Assembly (NCBI GenBank): GCA_946402335.1
Contig: CAMIWE010000018.1
Coordinates: 1 to 37,265 of the forward strand
DNA length: 37,265 nt
Reading direction: 5' to 3'
Origin: an uncultured Lachnoclostridium sp.
Lineage (GTDB): Bacteria; Bacillota; Clostridia; Lachnospirales; Lachnospiraceae
Under the pieces are notes generated by a model that was given only the letters and a program-made list of their open reading frames with translations, had not been told where the DNA came from and did not search any database. Both the position numbers and the translations under genes were made by a program. Below are positions 1 to 7,256 of this stretch, in pieces. The first letter of the stretch is position 1. Every line of letters starts with the position of its first letter.

Positions 1-55
1 CAACGATGCCTTCCTGCTCCGCCTTAATCCTGTTTAATTCCGTGATGGATATCAT
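1..55 (-). CDS. Partial CDS, probable (2Fe-2S) ferredoxin-domain hydrogenase/NADH dehydrogenase subunit
   Basis: Only the first 18 codons are present; the gene runs off the left edge. The N-terminus reads MISITELNRIKAEQEGIV. The ATG at 55-53 is preceded by AGGAGG at 67-62 with 6 nt spacing, and the stop codon of the NuoE-like gene lies 13 nt upstream, so the two are cotranscribed. In Clostridia the gene after a NuoE/HndA/HydC subunit is often a small (2Fe-2S) thioredoxin-like ferredoxin (HndB type) or a histidine-kinase-like ATPase. The helical start with charged residues fits the former, but this is inference from context and too little protein is visible to identify it. Confidence 0.5.
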   Translation of the reverse strand, partial: MISITELNRIKAEQEGIV

Positions 56-68
56 TTGCGTCCTCCTG

Positions 69-566
69 TTACTCGTATTTTGCAAGGATCTCGTCAAGCT
101 TGTCCACGGTCAGCTTTCCGTAAACTTCGCCGTTGATCGTCATGACAGGTGCAAGTCCGCAGGCGCCGATACAACGGCATGCATCCAATGAGAACTTGCC
201 GTCCGGCGTGCACTGTCCGCCTTCGATACCGAGCTTTTCGCAAAGCTTGTTATAGATGTCACCCGATCCTTTTACGTAGCAGGCTGTACCAAGGCATACG
301 GAAATTGCATACTTTCCCTTCGGATAGAGAGAAAACTGTGCGTAGAAGGTAACTACACCGTAAACCTTCTCCAACGGAATTCCGGTCTCATCCGAGATCA
401 TCTTCTGAACTTCGATCGGCAGATAACCATAGATGTCCTGTGCTTTCTGCAGAATCGGCATCAGTGCGCCCCGCTCATCCTTAAGCTCACGAATAACCTG
501 CAACAACTGTTGCTTCTGTTCTTCAGTTCCGCGGAAAGGAACTGTCGTCTTTTTGTCAGCGCCCAT
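69..566 (-). CDS. NuoE/HndA/HydC-like 2Fe-2S subunit of NADH dehydrogenase or bifurcating hydrogenase
   Basis: 165 aa, the usual length of the complex I 24 kDa (NuoE) family. An N-terminal helical part (about 1-80) precedes a thioredoxin-like domain with the four-cysteine 2Fe-2S signature: C91-x4-C96 and C132-x3-C136, with an extra C130. The protein passes electrons between the NAD(P)H/FMN subunit and partner iron-sulfur proteins. In anaerobic Clostridia, homologues (HndA, HydC) belong to cytoplasmic electron-bifurcating [FeFe]-hydrogenases or NADP-reducing complexes. It is first in a minus-strand operon that continues past the left edge. The start ATG has AAGGAGG at about 8 nt. Which complex it serves cannot be told without the next genes. 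Confidence 0.9.
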   Translation of the reverse strand: MGADKKTTVPFRGTEEQKQQLLQVIRELKDERGALMPILQKAQDIYGYLPIEVQKMISDETGIPLEKVYGVVTFYAQFSLYPKGKYAISVCLGTACYVKGSGDIYNKLCEKLGIEGGQCTPDGKFSLDACRCIGACGLAPVMTINGEVYGKLTVDKLDEILAKYE

Positions 567-776
567 TGAGCGTCCTCCTTTACATAATTAGTTAATCGTA
601 TAATACCACTAAAGGGGTTATAATTCCAGCAGTTTTTAGACCCAAATCAGCGGTTTTCACATTGTTTTTTTATTTAATTCATGTATACACGTATACCGCA
701 CCGCTATTGTCAGTATATACCGTCGGACACCATTAATTTTCAGAATATTTTATTCAATTTTAGTGCCGGTTTTCAC

Positions 777-809
777 ACGGAAAATGTCACTATAAATGAC
801 ATTTTCCGT
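777..809. repeat. Perfect 13-bp inverted repeat
   Basis: Arms ACGGAAAATGTCA (777-789) and TGACATTTTCCGT (797-809) flank a 7-nt AT-rich centre. There is no T-run and the stem is AT-rich, so it is a poor terminator; operator or RNA hairpin are both possible. It lies between the CarD terminator and the NuoE-like promoter region. The half-site CATTTTCCG recurs in other intergenic regions of the window. Confidence 0.7.
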
Positions 810-813
810 TCTG

Positions 814-845
814 CGAAAAAGAAAGCCGCGGGCTTTCCGCGGCTT
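814..845 (-). terminator. Rho-independent terminator of the CarD gene
   Basis: On the minus strand a 9-bp GC-rich stem (AAGCCGCGG pairing with CCGCGGCTT, 823-845) with a 5-nt loop is followed by a T-rich tract (814-822). It lies about 75 nt beyond the CarD stop codon. Confidence 0.85.
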
Positions 846-920
846 CGTTACGTTCTATGTTTTTCTTTCCTGTCTTACCGCTGTATTTCGCGGTTTCGGG
901 CATGTTAAACAGGAATCCGT

Positions 921-1424
921 TCAATCCTGTTCCCGGACGTTTTTCAATACATATTCCTTGGCTTCCGCCTTACTCATCTGCAAGGAAATCGCAAGTTCCC
1001 CGTAGAGTCCGTCCTCAGCCATTTTGAAGTATTTTTCGTCACTTGAGGTGGTCTTCTTGCCCTGCTTCTGGCGTGTCGTCCGGCGCTCCTCGATCGTCTT
1101 TAAAATGCGCACCAGATCTTCGCACCGGCCGGAACGGATCGCATCCCGGTATTCCTGCTCGCGGCGTTTGTCTTCGATCTCTCCGAGTCCTTTTATGGAA
1201 CGGATGCCGGCGATCAGTTTCTCTGCCTCGCCACGGGTCAGCACCGGCCGGATCATCGTCTTCGTGCTGTCCACCGGCGAATAAATCGTGCTCTTCGTGT
1301 AGCAGGTCGTCAGCGTATAATAATCTCGGTCACCGGATCCGGACATGCCGGAAAGAGGCCCGATTTTATCGACCCTGCACGCTCCGTTGCTTCCGTGAAT
1401 TACATAATCGCCGACCTGAAACAT
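921..1424 (-). CDS. CarD family transcriptional regulator
   Basis: 167 aa, the full length of CarD/CdnL proteins. The N-terminal Tudor-like RNA-polymerase-interacting domain (about 1-65) opens with the family pattern MFQVGDYVIHGSNGACRV. A basic helical C-terminal domain (about 70-165) is expected to touch promoter DNA. CarD proteins bind the RNA polymerase beta subunit and stabilise open promoter complexes. The gene is monocistronic: it has its own promoter (1530-1558) and terminator (814-845), with AAAGGAG about 7 nt before the ATG. A small hairpin (CTTCCGG-N4-CCGGAAG, 1451-1468) lies in the 5' leader. It is divergent from the nucleosidase gene; no functional link is evident. Confidence 0.92.
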   Translation of the reverse strand: MFQVGDYVIHGSNGACRVDKIGPLSGMSGSGDRDYYTLTTCYTKSTIYSPVDSTKTMIRPVLTRGEAEKLIAGIRSIKGLGEIEDKRREQEYRDAIRSGRCEDLVRILKTIEERRTTRQKQGKKTTSSDEKYFKMAEDGLYGELAISLQMSKAEAKEYVLKNVREQD

Positions 1425-1529
1425 GTTTTACTCCTTTATATGATACGGCTCTTCCGGGATTCCGGAAGGAGTCCTTTTCCATACGGAAAACACCGCTATC
1501 CGGCAGAAAACCCATCTGCCTCCGTATAT

Positions 1530-1558
1530 ATCTTACCACAGAAAAAAGAAAAATGTAA
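1530..1558 (-). promoter_or_regulatory. Sigma-A-type promoter of the CarD gene
   Basis: On the minus strand: -35 TTACAT (1558-1553), 17-bp spacer, extended -10 TGG-TAAGAT (hexamer 1535-1530). The start point would be near 1523, giving a leader of about 100 nt. Confidence 0.6.
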
Positions 1559-1611
1559 GTCTTTTTTCGCAATATTCTTAAATAGTCAGATAATTCTTCT
1601 TTTTCTTGCGG

Positions 1612-1640
1612 TTGCCCGTGCTTCCATTGTGTGATACACT
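1612..1640 (+). promoter_or_regulatory. Sigma-A-type promoter of the nucleosidase-SplB-SDR operon
   Basis: -35 TTGCCC (1612-1617), 17-bp spacer, extended -10 TGA-TACACT (1635-1640). The leader includes a hairpin pairing GCGGGA (1650-1655) with TCCCGC (1672-1677), then AAGGAGG before the ATG at 1702. Confidence 0.6.
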
Positions 1641-1701
1641 GAAAAAAAGGCGGGAAGAGCCGGCTGTTCTATCCCGCAACAGATCTTTCAAGGAGGACGC
1701 C

Positions 1702-2538
1702 ATGCTCTGGTTTTTCACGGCAATTCAGCCGGAAGCCGTTCCGGTTCTTAAGACCTTTTCGATGGAACGGGAACCTTCCCTGTTCGGAACGTTTTACCGC
1801 TCAAAAGAAGCCGTTCTGGTCATCTCCGGAAGCGGCCCCGTTTCCATGGCCGCCGCAGCCGCAGAGGCGCTTTCCCGCTTTCCCGCAGGCCCTGCGGACA
1901 TTGCCGTAAACCTCGGAATCTGCGGTGCTCCGGCCGGGTATCCGTATGCGCAGTGTTACCGCATCCACAAGATCACAGACGCCTCCTCCGGGCGGGATTT
2001 CTATCCGGACCTTCTGGCCGCATCCGATTTTGGGGAAGCCGCCCTTATCACCCATTCCGCGCCCTGTGCTTCCCCGGCGACGCTTGCCGACATGGAAGGC
2101 TCCGCCTTTTTTGAGACGGTGGCGAAGGCATTTTCCCCGGACCGGATATTCCTGTATAAAATCGTATCGGACCACGGAATTGAGGCTGGCAAAACCGCCC
2201 CTTCCCTTACGCCGCAAACCGTCACAGAGCTTATCGGAAACGCTTTCGGGGGCATTCTTAAGGAAGTAACGGCCTATACCGCTCTTCTGCCCGAAGAGCC
2301 GGCCTTAAACCACGAAACCGAAGCCGGGGCCGAGGCCTTGTGTACGCTTCTCGACGCTTCGGTAACGATGCGGAATGACATCCGGAAAATGCTCCTCTAT
2401 CTGCAGCTGCGCGACGGAAACGCCACGGAAGCGGTTCAGCGTTTTCTTCTTGCGGAAGGCCTTGACGGACAGAAGCCTCTTCGCAGAAAGGAGGGCAAAC
2501 TTGTACTCGAACGATTCCGGCAATACTGCCTCCTTTAA
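1702..2538 (+). CDS. MTAN-like nucleosidase / nucleoside phosphorylase family protein
   Basis: 278 aa from the ATG with AAGGAGG 6 nt upstream; the frame is open further 5' but without a ribosome-binding site. By eye it follows the 5'-methylthioadenosine/S-adenosylhomocysteine nucleosidase fold: AIQPE11 (equivalent of Glu12 of E. coli MTAN), SGSGPVSMAAAAAEAL near 42-57, VNLGICGA near 69-76, the ribose-binding MEG with E132, and the VSD motif with the catalytic Asp at D157. About 80 extra C-terminal residues have no recognised function. It overlaps the downstream spore photoproduct lyase by 38 nt. MTAN enzymes also cleave 5'-deoxyadenosine, a by-product that inhibits radical-SAM enzymes, so a supporting role is plausible but inferred. 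Exact substrate unknown. Confidence 0.75.
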   Translation: MLWFFTAIQPEAVPVLKTFSMEREPSLFGTFYRSKEAVLVISGSGPVSMAAAAAEALSRFPAGPADIAVNLGICGAPAGYPYAQCYRIHKITDASSGRDFYPDLLAASDFGEAALITHSAPCASPATLADMEGSAFFETVAKAFSPDRIFLYKIVSDHGIEAGKTAPSLTPQTVTELIGNAFGGILKEVTAYTALLPEEPALNHETEAGAEALCTLLDASVTMRNDIRKMLLYLQLRDGNATEAVQRFLLAEGLDGQKPLRRKEGKLVLERFRQYCLL

Positions 2539-3577
2539 TTCCTCTCCCGCTGCGGGCGGCGCGTCGCTTCGAAGAGCGTTCTCCCGCGTCTATGTGGAAG
2601 AGACCGCGTATGCATACCCCCGGACCGAAAGGATACTTGAAAAGTTATCCGCAGATACGGTGATCAAAATCCGCGATTATAAAAACATCTTCAACCGGCC
2701 CAATCAGGCAGCCGCCCTTCAAAAGCGGGCTCCGGCCGTGATCCTGGCCGTACTGAAACCGCCGTTTCTGTACCCCGGCGCCGCCGTATGCCAAGACTTC
2801 GGCGAGCGGCATTTCTATTACACCTCGTGTGTCATGAACTGTCCGTACGACTGCGAATACTGTTATCTGCAGGGAATGTATCCCTCCGGCGACATCGTGA
2901 TCTTTGTAAATCTGGAGGATATTTTTACGGAGATCACAAAGGTTCTTACAAAGCATCCGCTTTATGTATGTATCAGTTTTGACACGGACCTGCCTGCCCT
3001 TGAAGGTTTGACCGGTTTTCTTAAGGACTGGGCGGAATTTGCCCGGAACAATCCTTCCCTGCTGTTAGAGGTCCGTACGAAAAGCGCCGCGATTCAAGCC
3101 ATTTCCGCGCTGCCGGTGCTTCCGAACATGATTCTTGCCGTCACGGTCTCTCCGGAGCCGCTCAGGAGTCGTTTTGAGCACCGCACGGCTTCTCTTTCGG
3201 ACCGTCTGAAACTGGTCCGCACCGCCCTCTTGGAAGGTCGTCCGGTGCGGCTGTGTTTCGATCCGATGATCTGGACGCCGGATTTTGAAACCCTCTACGG
3301 GGAACTGTTCCAAACCGTCCGGGAGCAGCTTCCCGCCGGGAAGCTTCGGGACGTCAGTGTCGGAACGTTCCGCATTTCCGCGGAGTATTTAAAACGCATG
3401 CGTAAGAACAGACCCTGCCTTGTAACCGCATACCCGTACACGAATCAGGACGGCATATACGGCTACGAACCGGAACGTGTTCAGGCAATGCTCGGCTTTG
3501 CCGCAAAACAGCTTGAGGGCATGCTTCCTAAGGAGAAAATCTTCTTCAGCGAAGACCTGCCGAAAGGAGTCCTTTGA
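2501..3577 (+). CDS. splB: Spore photoproduct lyase family radical-SAM protein
   Basis: 358 aa from a TTG start; AAAGGAGGG lies 5 nt upstream inside the end of the nucleosidase gene. An in-frame ATG at 2375 exists but lacks a ribosome-binding site and would overlap the upstream gene by 164 nt. The radical-SAM cluster motif is C114-x3-C118-x2-C121 followed by YL, as in SplB. A cysteine at C157 in YVCISFDTDL sits about where the hydrogen-donor Cys141 of Bacillus SplB lies. Family role: direct reversal of the thymine dimer 5-thyminyl-5,6-dihydrothymine in spore DNA using SAM and a 4Fe-4S cluster. Length matches the family (about 340 aa). The middle gene of a three-gene operon; its stop overlaps the next start (TGATG). 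Confidence 0.85.
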   Translation: MYSNDSGNTASFNSSPAAGGASLRRAFSRVYVEETAYAYPRTERILEKLSADTVIKIRDYKNIFNRPNQAAALQKRAPAVILAVLKPPFLYPGAAVCQDFGERHFYYTSCVMNCPYDCEYCYLQGMYPSGDIVIFVNLEDIFTEITKVLTKHPLYVCISFDTDLPALEGLTGFLKDWAEFARNNPSLLLEVRTKSAAIQAISALPVLPNMILAVTVSPEPLRSRFEHRTASLSDRLKLVRTALLEGRPVRLCFDPMIWTPDFETLYGELFQTVREQLPAGKLRDVSVGTFRISAEYLKRMRKNRPCLVTAYPYTNQDGIYGYEPERVQAMLGFAAKQLEGMLPKEKIFFSEDLPKGVL

Positions 3578-4281
3578 TGAATACCGATCGAATCGCACTC
3601 ATAACCGGAGCCTCCTCCGGAATCGGCCGCGCCGTTTCGGACGCGCTTCTTGCCGACGGCTTTACGGTGTACGGAATCGGCCGCACATTTTCCACTGATG
3701 CCGATCCGCGCCTGCATAAGCTGATTTATGACCTTACGGATACTGCGGGGCTTCCCGCCTTTTTGAAGGCAAATGTGCCCGCCCCCGTTTTGCTGCTTGT
3801 TAACTGTGCAGGCGTTGCCTATTACGGACCGCACGAGACGCTCTCCCCTGCTGCCATCCGGGAGATGGTCACGGTCAACGTGGAGGTGCCCCTTCTGCTC
3901 ACGAACCTTCTCTTAAGAGACCTCCGTAAGAGCGAAGGCACCATTGTTAATGTTTCCAGCGTAACGGCCAAGCAAAGCAATAACACGCACGGCTGCGCCT
4001 ACGGGGCGACCAAGGCCGCGCTGTCGCATTTTTCGCAGTCCCTGTTTGAAGAAACCAGAAAGAACGGCGTACGCGTCATTACGATCCATCCGGACCTGAC
4101 CGATACGAAACTGTACCGGAATGCGGACTTCCGGCCGTCGGATGAGCCCGAATGCGTACTTTTCGCTGACGAGATTGCAAAGGGCGTCCTGCTTGCGGTA
4201 AATGCCCGGGAAGGCCTTGTGGTGAGTGACCTGACCATCCGCCCGCAGAAGAACAAAATCGTCCGCAATCCGGTGAAATAA
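3577..4281 (+). CDS. Short-chain dehydrogenase/reductase (SDR)
   Basis: 234 aa, a classical SDR. The nucleotide-binding TGASSGIG is at residues 10-17, NCAG at 76-79, and the catalytic set is Ser127/128, Tyr142 and Lys146 (YGATK). It should be a cytoplasmic NAD(P)-dependent oxidoreductase; the substrate cannot be told from sequence. The ATG at 3577 overlaps the SplB stop by one base (TGATG), with AAAGGAG 6 nt upstream, so it is translationally coupled. Constant presence next to SplB would suggest a role in spore or DNA-damage physiology, but this is context only. Followed by a strong hairpin terminator. Confidence 0.88.
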   Translation: MNTDRIALITGASSGIGRAVSDALLADGFTVYGIGRTFSTDADPRLHKLIYDLTDTAGLPAFLKANVPAPVLLLVNCAGVAYYGPHETLSPAAIREMVTVNVEVPLLLTNLLLRDLRKSEGTIVNVSSVTAKQSNNTHGCAYGATKAALSHFSQSLFEETRKNGVRVITIHPDLTDTKLYRNADFRPSDEPECVLFADEIAKGVLLAVNAREGLVVSDLTIRPQKNKIVRNPVK

Positions 4282-4326
4282 TACGTTTGCAGGGCCGCGC
4301 CGCAAAACATCATCCACAGAAACACG

Positions 4327-4369
4327 AAAAGGCTGCTCCGCCGATAAAACATCGGTGAAGCAGCCTTTT
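4327..4369. terminator. Bidirectional terminator between the SDR gene and lemA
   Basis: Perfect 11-bp outer stem AAAAGGCTGCT (4327-4337) with AGCAGCCTTTT (4359-4369), an inner CCGAT/ATCGG stem and a 5-nt loop. A-run on the left and T-run on the right let it work for both convergent genes. Confidence 0.85.
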
Positions 4370-4425
4370 ACACAATTAATATTCTAACCCCCCACGTCCG
4401 GGTCTCCCCCACTTATCAAAAAGCC

Positions 4426-4989
4426 TTAGATATCGATCTTTACGTTTACGTCATTGCGCTTCGTGGTCTCAGCCTCGAAGAATGCTTCGCGCTGGATTCC
4501 CATAGCACCTGCAACGATGCTTGCAGGGAACGAAACGATCTTCTGGTTCAGAGCGGATACGTTCGCATTGTATGCGCGGCGTGCGCCCTGCAGATGTTCC
4601 TCAACATCCATGATGGCAACCTGGAGCTGACGGAAGTTCTCATTCGAATGCAGCTGCGGATAGTTCTCAGCGAGGAAATTCAGTTCTCTCTGCACTTCGC
4701 CCATCTGCTCAACGGCCTGATTCTTCTCGGAAATGCTCATGCCGCGACGAAGCTTGATTGCTTCGAGAATGGTCTGCTTCTCAAAGGTAGCATAAGACTT
4801 CGCAACGTCAACCATCTTCGTCAGAACATCATAACGTTTGGTCAGCGCTACATCAATTCCGGAGGAAGCCTCCTGAATCTTTACCTGTGTCTGGCGCAGG
4901 CCGTTCATGGTGGAAATCCACCAGCCGAAAAGAAGTACCAGTACAATACCGACAACAATTACAACATATACCCAACCTTCCATACGCAT
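4426..4989 (-). CDS. lemA: LemA family membrane protein
   Basis: 187 aa, the typical length. One N-terminal transmembrane helix (about 6-25) is followed by a long helical domain with the family features NGLRQTQVKIQEASSGIDVAL (split here: NGLRQTQVKI then QEASSGIDVAL), the heptad-like region about 50-150 and the end motif RNDVNVKID. LemA proteins are membrane-anchored with the helical domain expected outside; biochemical function is unknown. Downstream of the DUF3137 gene (55 nt gap), a pairing seen in many Firmicutes. Two in-frame ATGs (4989 and 4983) are possible. The only good Shine-Dalgarno lies 29 nt upstream, separated by a hairpin; see the separate entry. Confidence 0.92.
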   Translation of the reverse strand: MRMEGWVYVVIVVGIVLVLLFGWWISTMNGLRQTQVKIQEASSGIDVALTKRYDVLTKMVDVAKSYATFEKQTILEAIKLRRGMSISEKNQAVEQMGEVQRELNFLAENYPQLHSNENFRQLQVAIMDVEEHLQGARRAYNANVSALNQKIVSFPASIVAGAMGIQREAFFEAETTKRNDVNVKIDI

Positions 4990-5026
4990 TCGTATAAGCC
5001 GCTTTACAGCTTATACTTCCTCCTTT
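4990..5026 (-). promoter_or_regulatory. lemA ribosome-binding site separated from the start by a hairpin
   Basis: On the minus strand AAAGGAGGAA (5026-5017) is followed by an 8-bp hairpin, GTATAAGC (5016-5009), 9-nt loop, GCTTATAC (4999-4992), then GA and the ATG at 4989. If the hairpin folds, the effective spacing from GGAGG is about 4 nt; unfolded it is 29 nt. No other usable start lies in frame between the Shine-Dalgarno and the ATG, and a TAA stop lies in frame inside the loop region. Confidence 0.6.
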
Positions 5027-5044
5027 CGTTTTTAAAAAAAGTTT

Positions 5045-5929
5045 TTATTGGAAAATCTTACGATCCAGGTTCAGGTTCTCAACAAATGTCGTGATCGCGT
5101 TAATCTCGCGCGTCACGTCTTCGAAATCGCTGTTGCGGAAAGACCTTGTAACCGGCGCTTCCAGGGAATCCTTTGAGGAATTCACTGCCACGTGGATCCG
5201 GTTGTCGACAAAACCGATCATAACCTTTCCGTCCATCGAAGCCGCCAGCCGCATCATCGCCTGCATGACGCCCGGCGTCAGCAGGTAGAATGCTTCAACA
5301 TCGTCCTGGCAAAGACTCTGGAACTGTTTGTTGAACGATTCGTCCTCGGTCTTGATCTCGTGTCTGCGGTTCTCCTTTCTGGTGAACCAGCCCTTCCGCT
5401 TGTTGGCATAGCCGAACCCCTTCTGAATGATCTGAAGGTCGGCGGAAAATGTCTTGTTCGATTCGAAGACCATCCACCGTCCACGGAGGTACGTCGTGGT
5501 CGACGTATTGCCTTCGCTGTCGGTTGTCTCGTTCTGGATCAGCATGTCTGCCCGCTCAAACTCGACTCCGTTATAAACACCTTTGATGTAATCCTCACTG
5601 TGATATACATTGCCCATCTGCATCAGGCCCGTTGCGGAGATCATCTGTCTCGGAAAGCCCTGCGCCGGTTCATAGATTGCACCGGGAATCACGTTTTGGA
5701 TCATCTGACGGACGAATACGTTTTTGTAATAGTCCTTGTATTCCTTCGTACTCTTTCTGGCAAACAGGACGTAAACCACAATTCCTGCGATAACTGCCGG
5801 GAATATCAGGAACAGGTTACGTGTGACAACGGAGAAGAGAAAACCTCCGATGATCACCGCACCAACCGCAATTCTTCCGTGAAGAGCTTTCTTACGCATC
5901 GATTCCAGTATGGAAATCTGTTCGTTCAT
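5045..5929 (-). CDS. DUF3137 family membrane protein
   Basis: 294 aa. Two adjacent N-terminal transmembrane helices (about 18-36 and 38-57) form a hairpin; the remaining 235 residues are soluble and include the DUF3137 patterns around GFPRQMISATGLMQ and YNGVEFERADM, and LLTPGVMQAMMRLA near the end. The family is uncharacterised and commonly sits beside lemA, as here, so the two may form one membrane unit (inference). ATG preceded by AAAGGAG at about 7 nt. The promoter region (5960-5986) contains a palindrome and probably drives both genes. Confidence 0.85.
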   Translation of the reverse strand: MNEQISILESMRKKALHGRIAVGAVIIGGFLFSVVTRNLFLIFPAVIAGIVVYVLFARKSTKEYKDYYKNVFVRQMIQNVIPGAIYEPAQGFPRQMISATGLMQMGNVYHSEDYIKGVYNGVEFERADMLIQNETTDSEGNTSTTTYLRGRWMVFESNKTFSADLQIIQKGFGYANKRKGWFTRKENRRHEIKTEDESFNKQFQSLCQDDVEAFYLLTPGVMQAMMRLAASMDGKVMIGFVDNRIHVAVNSSKDSLEAPVTRSFRNSDFEDVTREINAITTFVENLNLDRKIFQ

Positions 5930-5959
5930 GTCAGGCTCCTTTCCCTTGCGTTTGAGTGG

Positions 5960-5986
5960 ATTATATCACATGTAAATTACATTTAC
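5960..5986 (-). promoter_or_regulatory. Promoter with operator-like palindrome for the DUF3137-lemA pair
   Basis: An extended -10, TGA-TATAAT, lies on the minus strand (hexamer 5965-5960). The -35 is poor, but the spacer contains a perfect palindrome GTAAAT-TAC-ATTTAC (5972-5986). A weak -35 plus a palindrome over the spacer suggests a regulated promoter. Confidence 0.5.
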
Positions 5987-6020
5987 CAGTCCTTTTTGCC
6001 GATTTTACATAGATTTAACA

Positions 6021-7247
6021 TTATTCACTTTTCGACGTACAAAGCCCGATCAAAATCTGTACGACCTTTTCCATGGATTCCACTACGCAGTACTCAAACC
6101 GTCCGTGGAAGTTGTGGCCGCCCGTAAACAGGTTCGGACACGGCACTCCCATAAAGGAAAGCCTTGCACCGTCCGTACCGCCGCGAATCGGGCGGATCAG
6201 CGGCTTTACGCCGAGTTTCTCCATCTCCCGTGCCGCGTCTTCTACCAAAAAGAGGTAATCCGGCTCGATCTTCTCCTTCATGTTATAGTAGGAGTCTTTG
6301 ATCAATGCCTCGACGGTACCGGCTCCGTAACGTTCATTCAGTCCGGCAGCTACGCGCGCGGCAAGCTCCTTCCGTTCTTCAAACCGCTTCCGGTCATGGT
6401 CGCGGATGATATAGGTAAGTCTTGCTTCCTCCACGTCGCCCTTGATATGCATCAAATGGAAAAACCCTTCATAGCCTTCCGTCTTCTCCGGCCGTTCCTC
6501 CCCGGGAAGCATCGCATCGTACTCCATCCCGATCCGAAGGGCATTTCGCATCTTGTTCTTGGCTTCCCCCGGGTGGACATTGATGCCGTGTACGATAACG
6601 GTCATGGCGGCAGCATTGAAATTCTCGTACTCCAGTTCGCCGAGGCCTCCGCCGTCCACCGTATAGGCAACATCCGCGCCGAACTGCTTCAAATCGATGA
6701 AGTCAACGCCGCGGCCAACTTCCTCGTCCGGGGTAAATGCGATCGCGATCGGACCATGTTCCACTTCCGGATGACTCAGGAAATAATCCGCCATCGTCAT
6801 AATCTCGCTGACCCCTGCCTTATCGTCCGCCCCGAGAAGCGTCGTCCCGTCCGAGGTAACGATCGTCTTTCCGACATAGTTACGGATCTCGGGATATTCC
6901 TCCGGAGAAAGCACGATCTTCTTTTCACGGTTTAAAACAATATCCCCGCCGTCGTAATCATAGGTAATCTGCGGCTTTACGCCCGCACCGGACGCATCCG
7001 GCGAAGTGTCCATATGGGAAAGGAATCCGAGTACCCTCTTCTGCTTCCCGCCGTCCGTGGCCGGAATCTTTGCGTAAACATAGCCGTTTCCGTCCATCAC
7101 GACGTCGGACGCTCCGAGCAACATCAGCTCGTCCCGAAGCATCCTGCCGAGTACCTTCTGCTTCTCCGTGCTCGGGAATTCCTCCCTATCCTCCGCGGAC
7201 TGGGTGTCAACCCGCACATAATTCAAAAATCGGTCTAATACATTCAT
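6021..7247 (-). CDS. pepT: Peptidase T (tripeptide aminopeptidase)
   Basis: 408 aa, the length of PepT. M20 family dinuclear zinc peptidase that removes the N-terminal residue of tripeptides in the cytoplasm. Metal and catalytic motifs are present: LSHMDTSPD with H78 and D80, LLGADDKAG with D141, TPDEEVGRG with E175 and E176, VDGGGLGELEYE near 197-208, and the C-terminal GGHNFHGRFE with the last zinc histidine. It follows the 563-aa membrane protein gene by only 9 nt and has a weak GAGG ribosome-binding site, so it is probably translated from the same mRNA. No terminator hairpin was seen after it. Confidence 0.95.
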   Translation of the reverse strand: MNVLDRFLNYVRVDTQSAEDREEFPSTEKQKVLGRMLRDELMLLGASDVVMDGNGYVYAKIPATDGGKQKRVLGFLSHMDTSPDASGAGVKPQITYDYDGGDIVLNREKKIVLSPEEYPEIRNYVGKTIVTSDGTTLLGADDKAGVSEIMTMADYFLSHPEVEHGPIAIAFTPDEEVGRGVDFIDLKQFGADVAYTVDGGGLGELEYENFNAAAMTVIVHGINVHPGEAKNKMRNALRIGMEYDAMLPGEERPEKTEGYEGFFHLMHIKGDVEEARLTYIIRDHDRKRFEERKELAARVAAGLNERYGAGTVEALIKDSYYNMKEKIEPDYLFLVEDAAREMEKLGVKPLIRPIRGGTDGARLSFMGVPCPNLFTGGHNFHGRFEYCVVESMEKVVQILIGLCTSKSE

Positions 7248-7256
7248 ATTCTGCCT

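Larger units (their letters stand above)
567..920. other. Intergenic region between the NuoE-like gene and the CarD gene
   Basis: No convincing gene is seen. It holds the minus-strand terminator of the CarD gene (814-845) and a long inverted repeat (777-809). A weak candidate promoter for the NuoE-like gene lies on the minus strand: an extended -10 TGG-TATTAT at 600-608 with a poor -35 (TGGAAT, 623-628). GTATAC occurs twice, 2 nt apart, at 683-696. The region is AT-rich and otherwise featureless. Confidence 0.5.

Noticed and set aside
1606-1701. N-terminal extension of the nucleosidase gene by 32 codons
   Set aside because: It covers the promoter and leader and has no ribosome-binding site, while the ATG at 1702 has a strong one.
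5192-6127. 311-codon plus-strand open frame
   Set aside because: Antisense shadow of the DUF3137 gene running on into pepT; no ribosome-binding site and no protein-like features.
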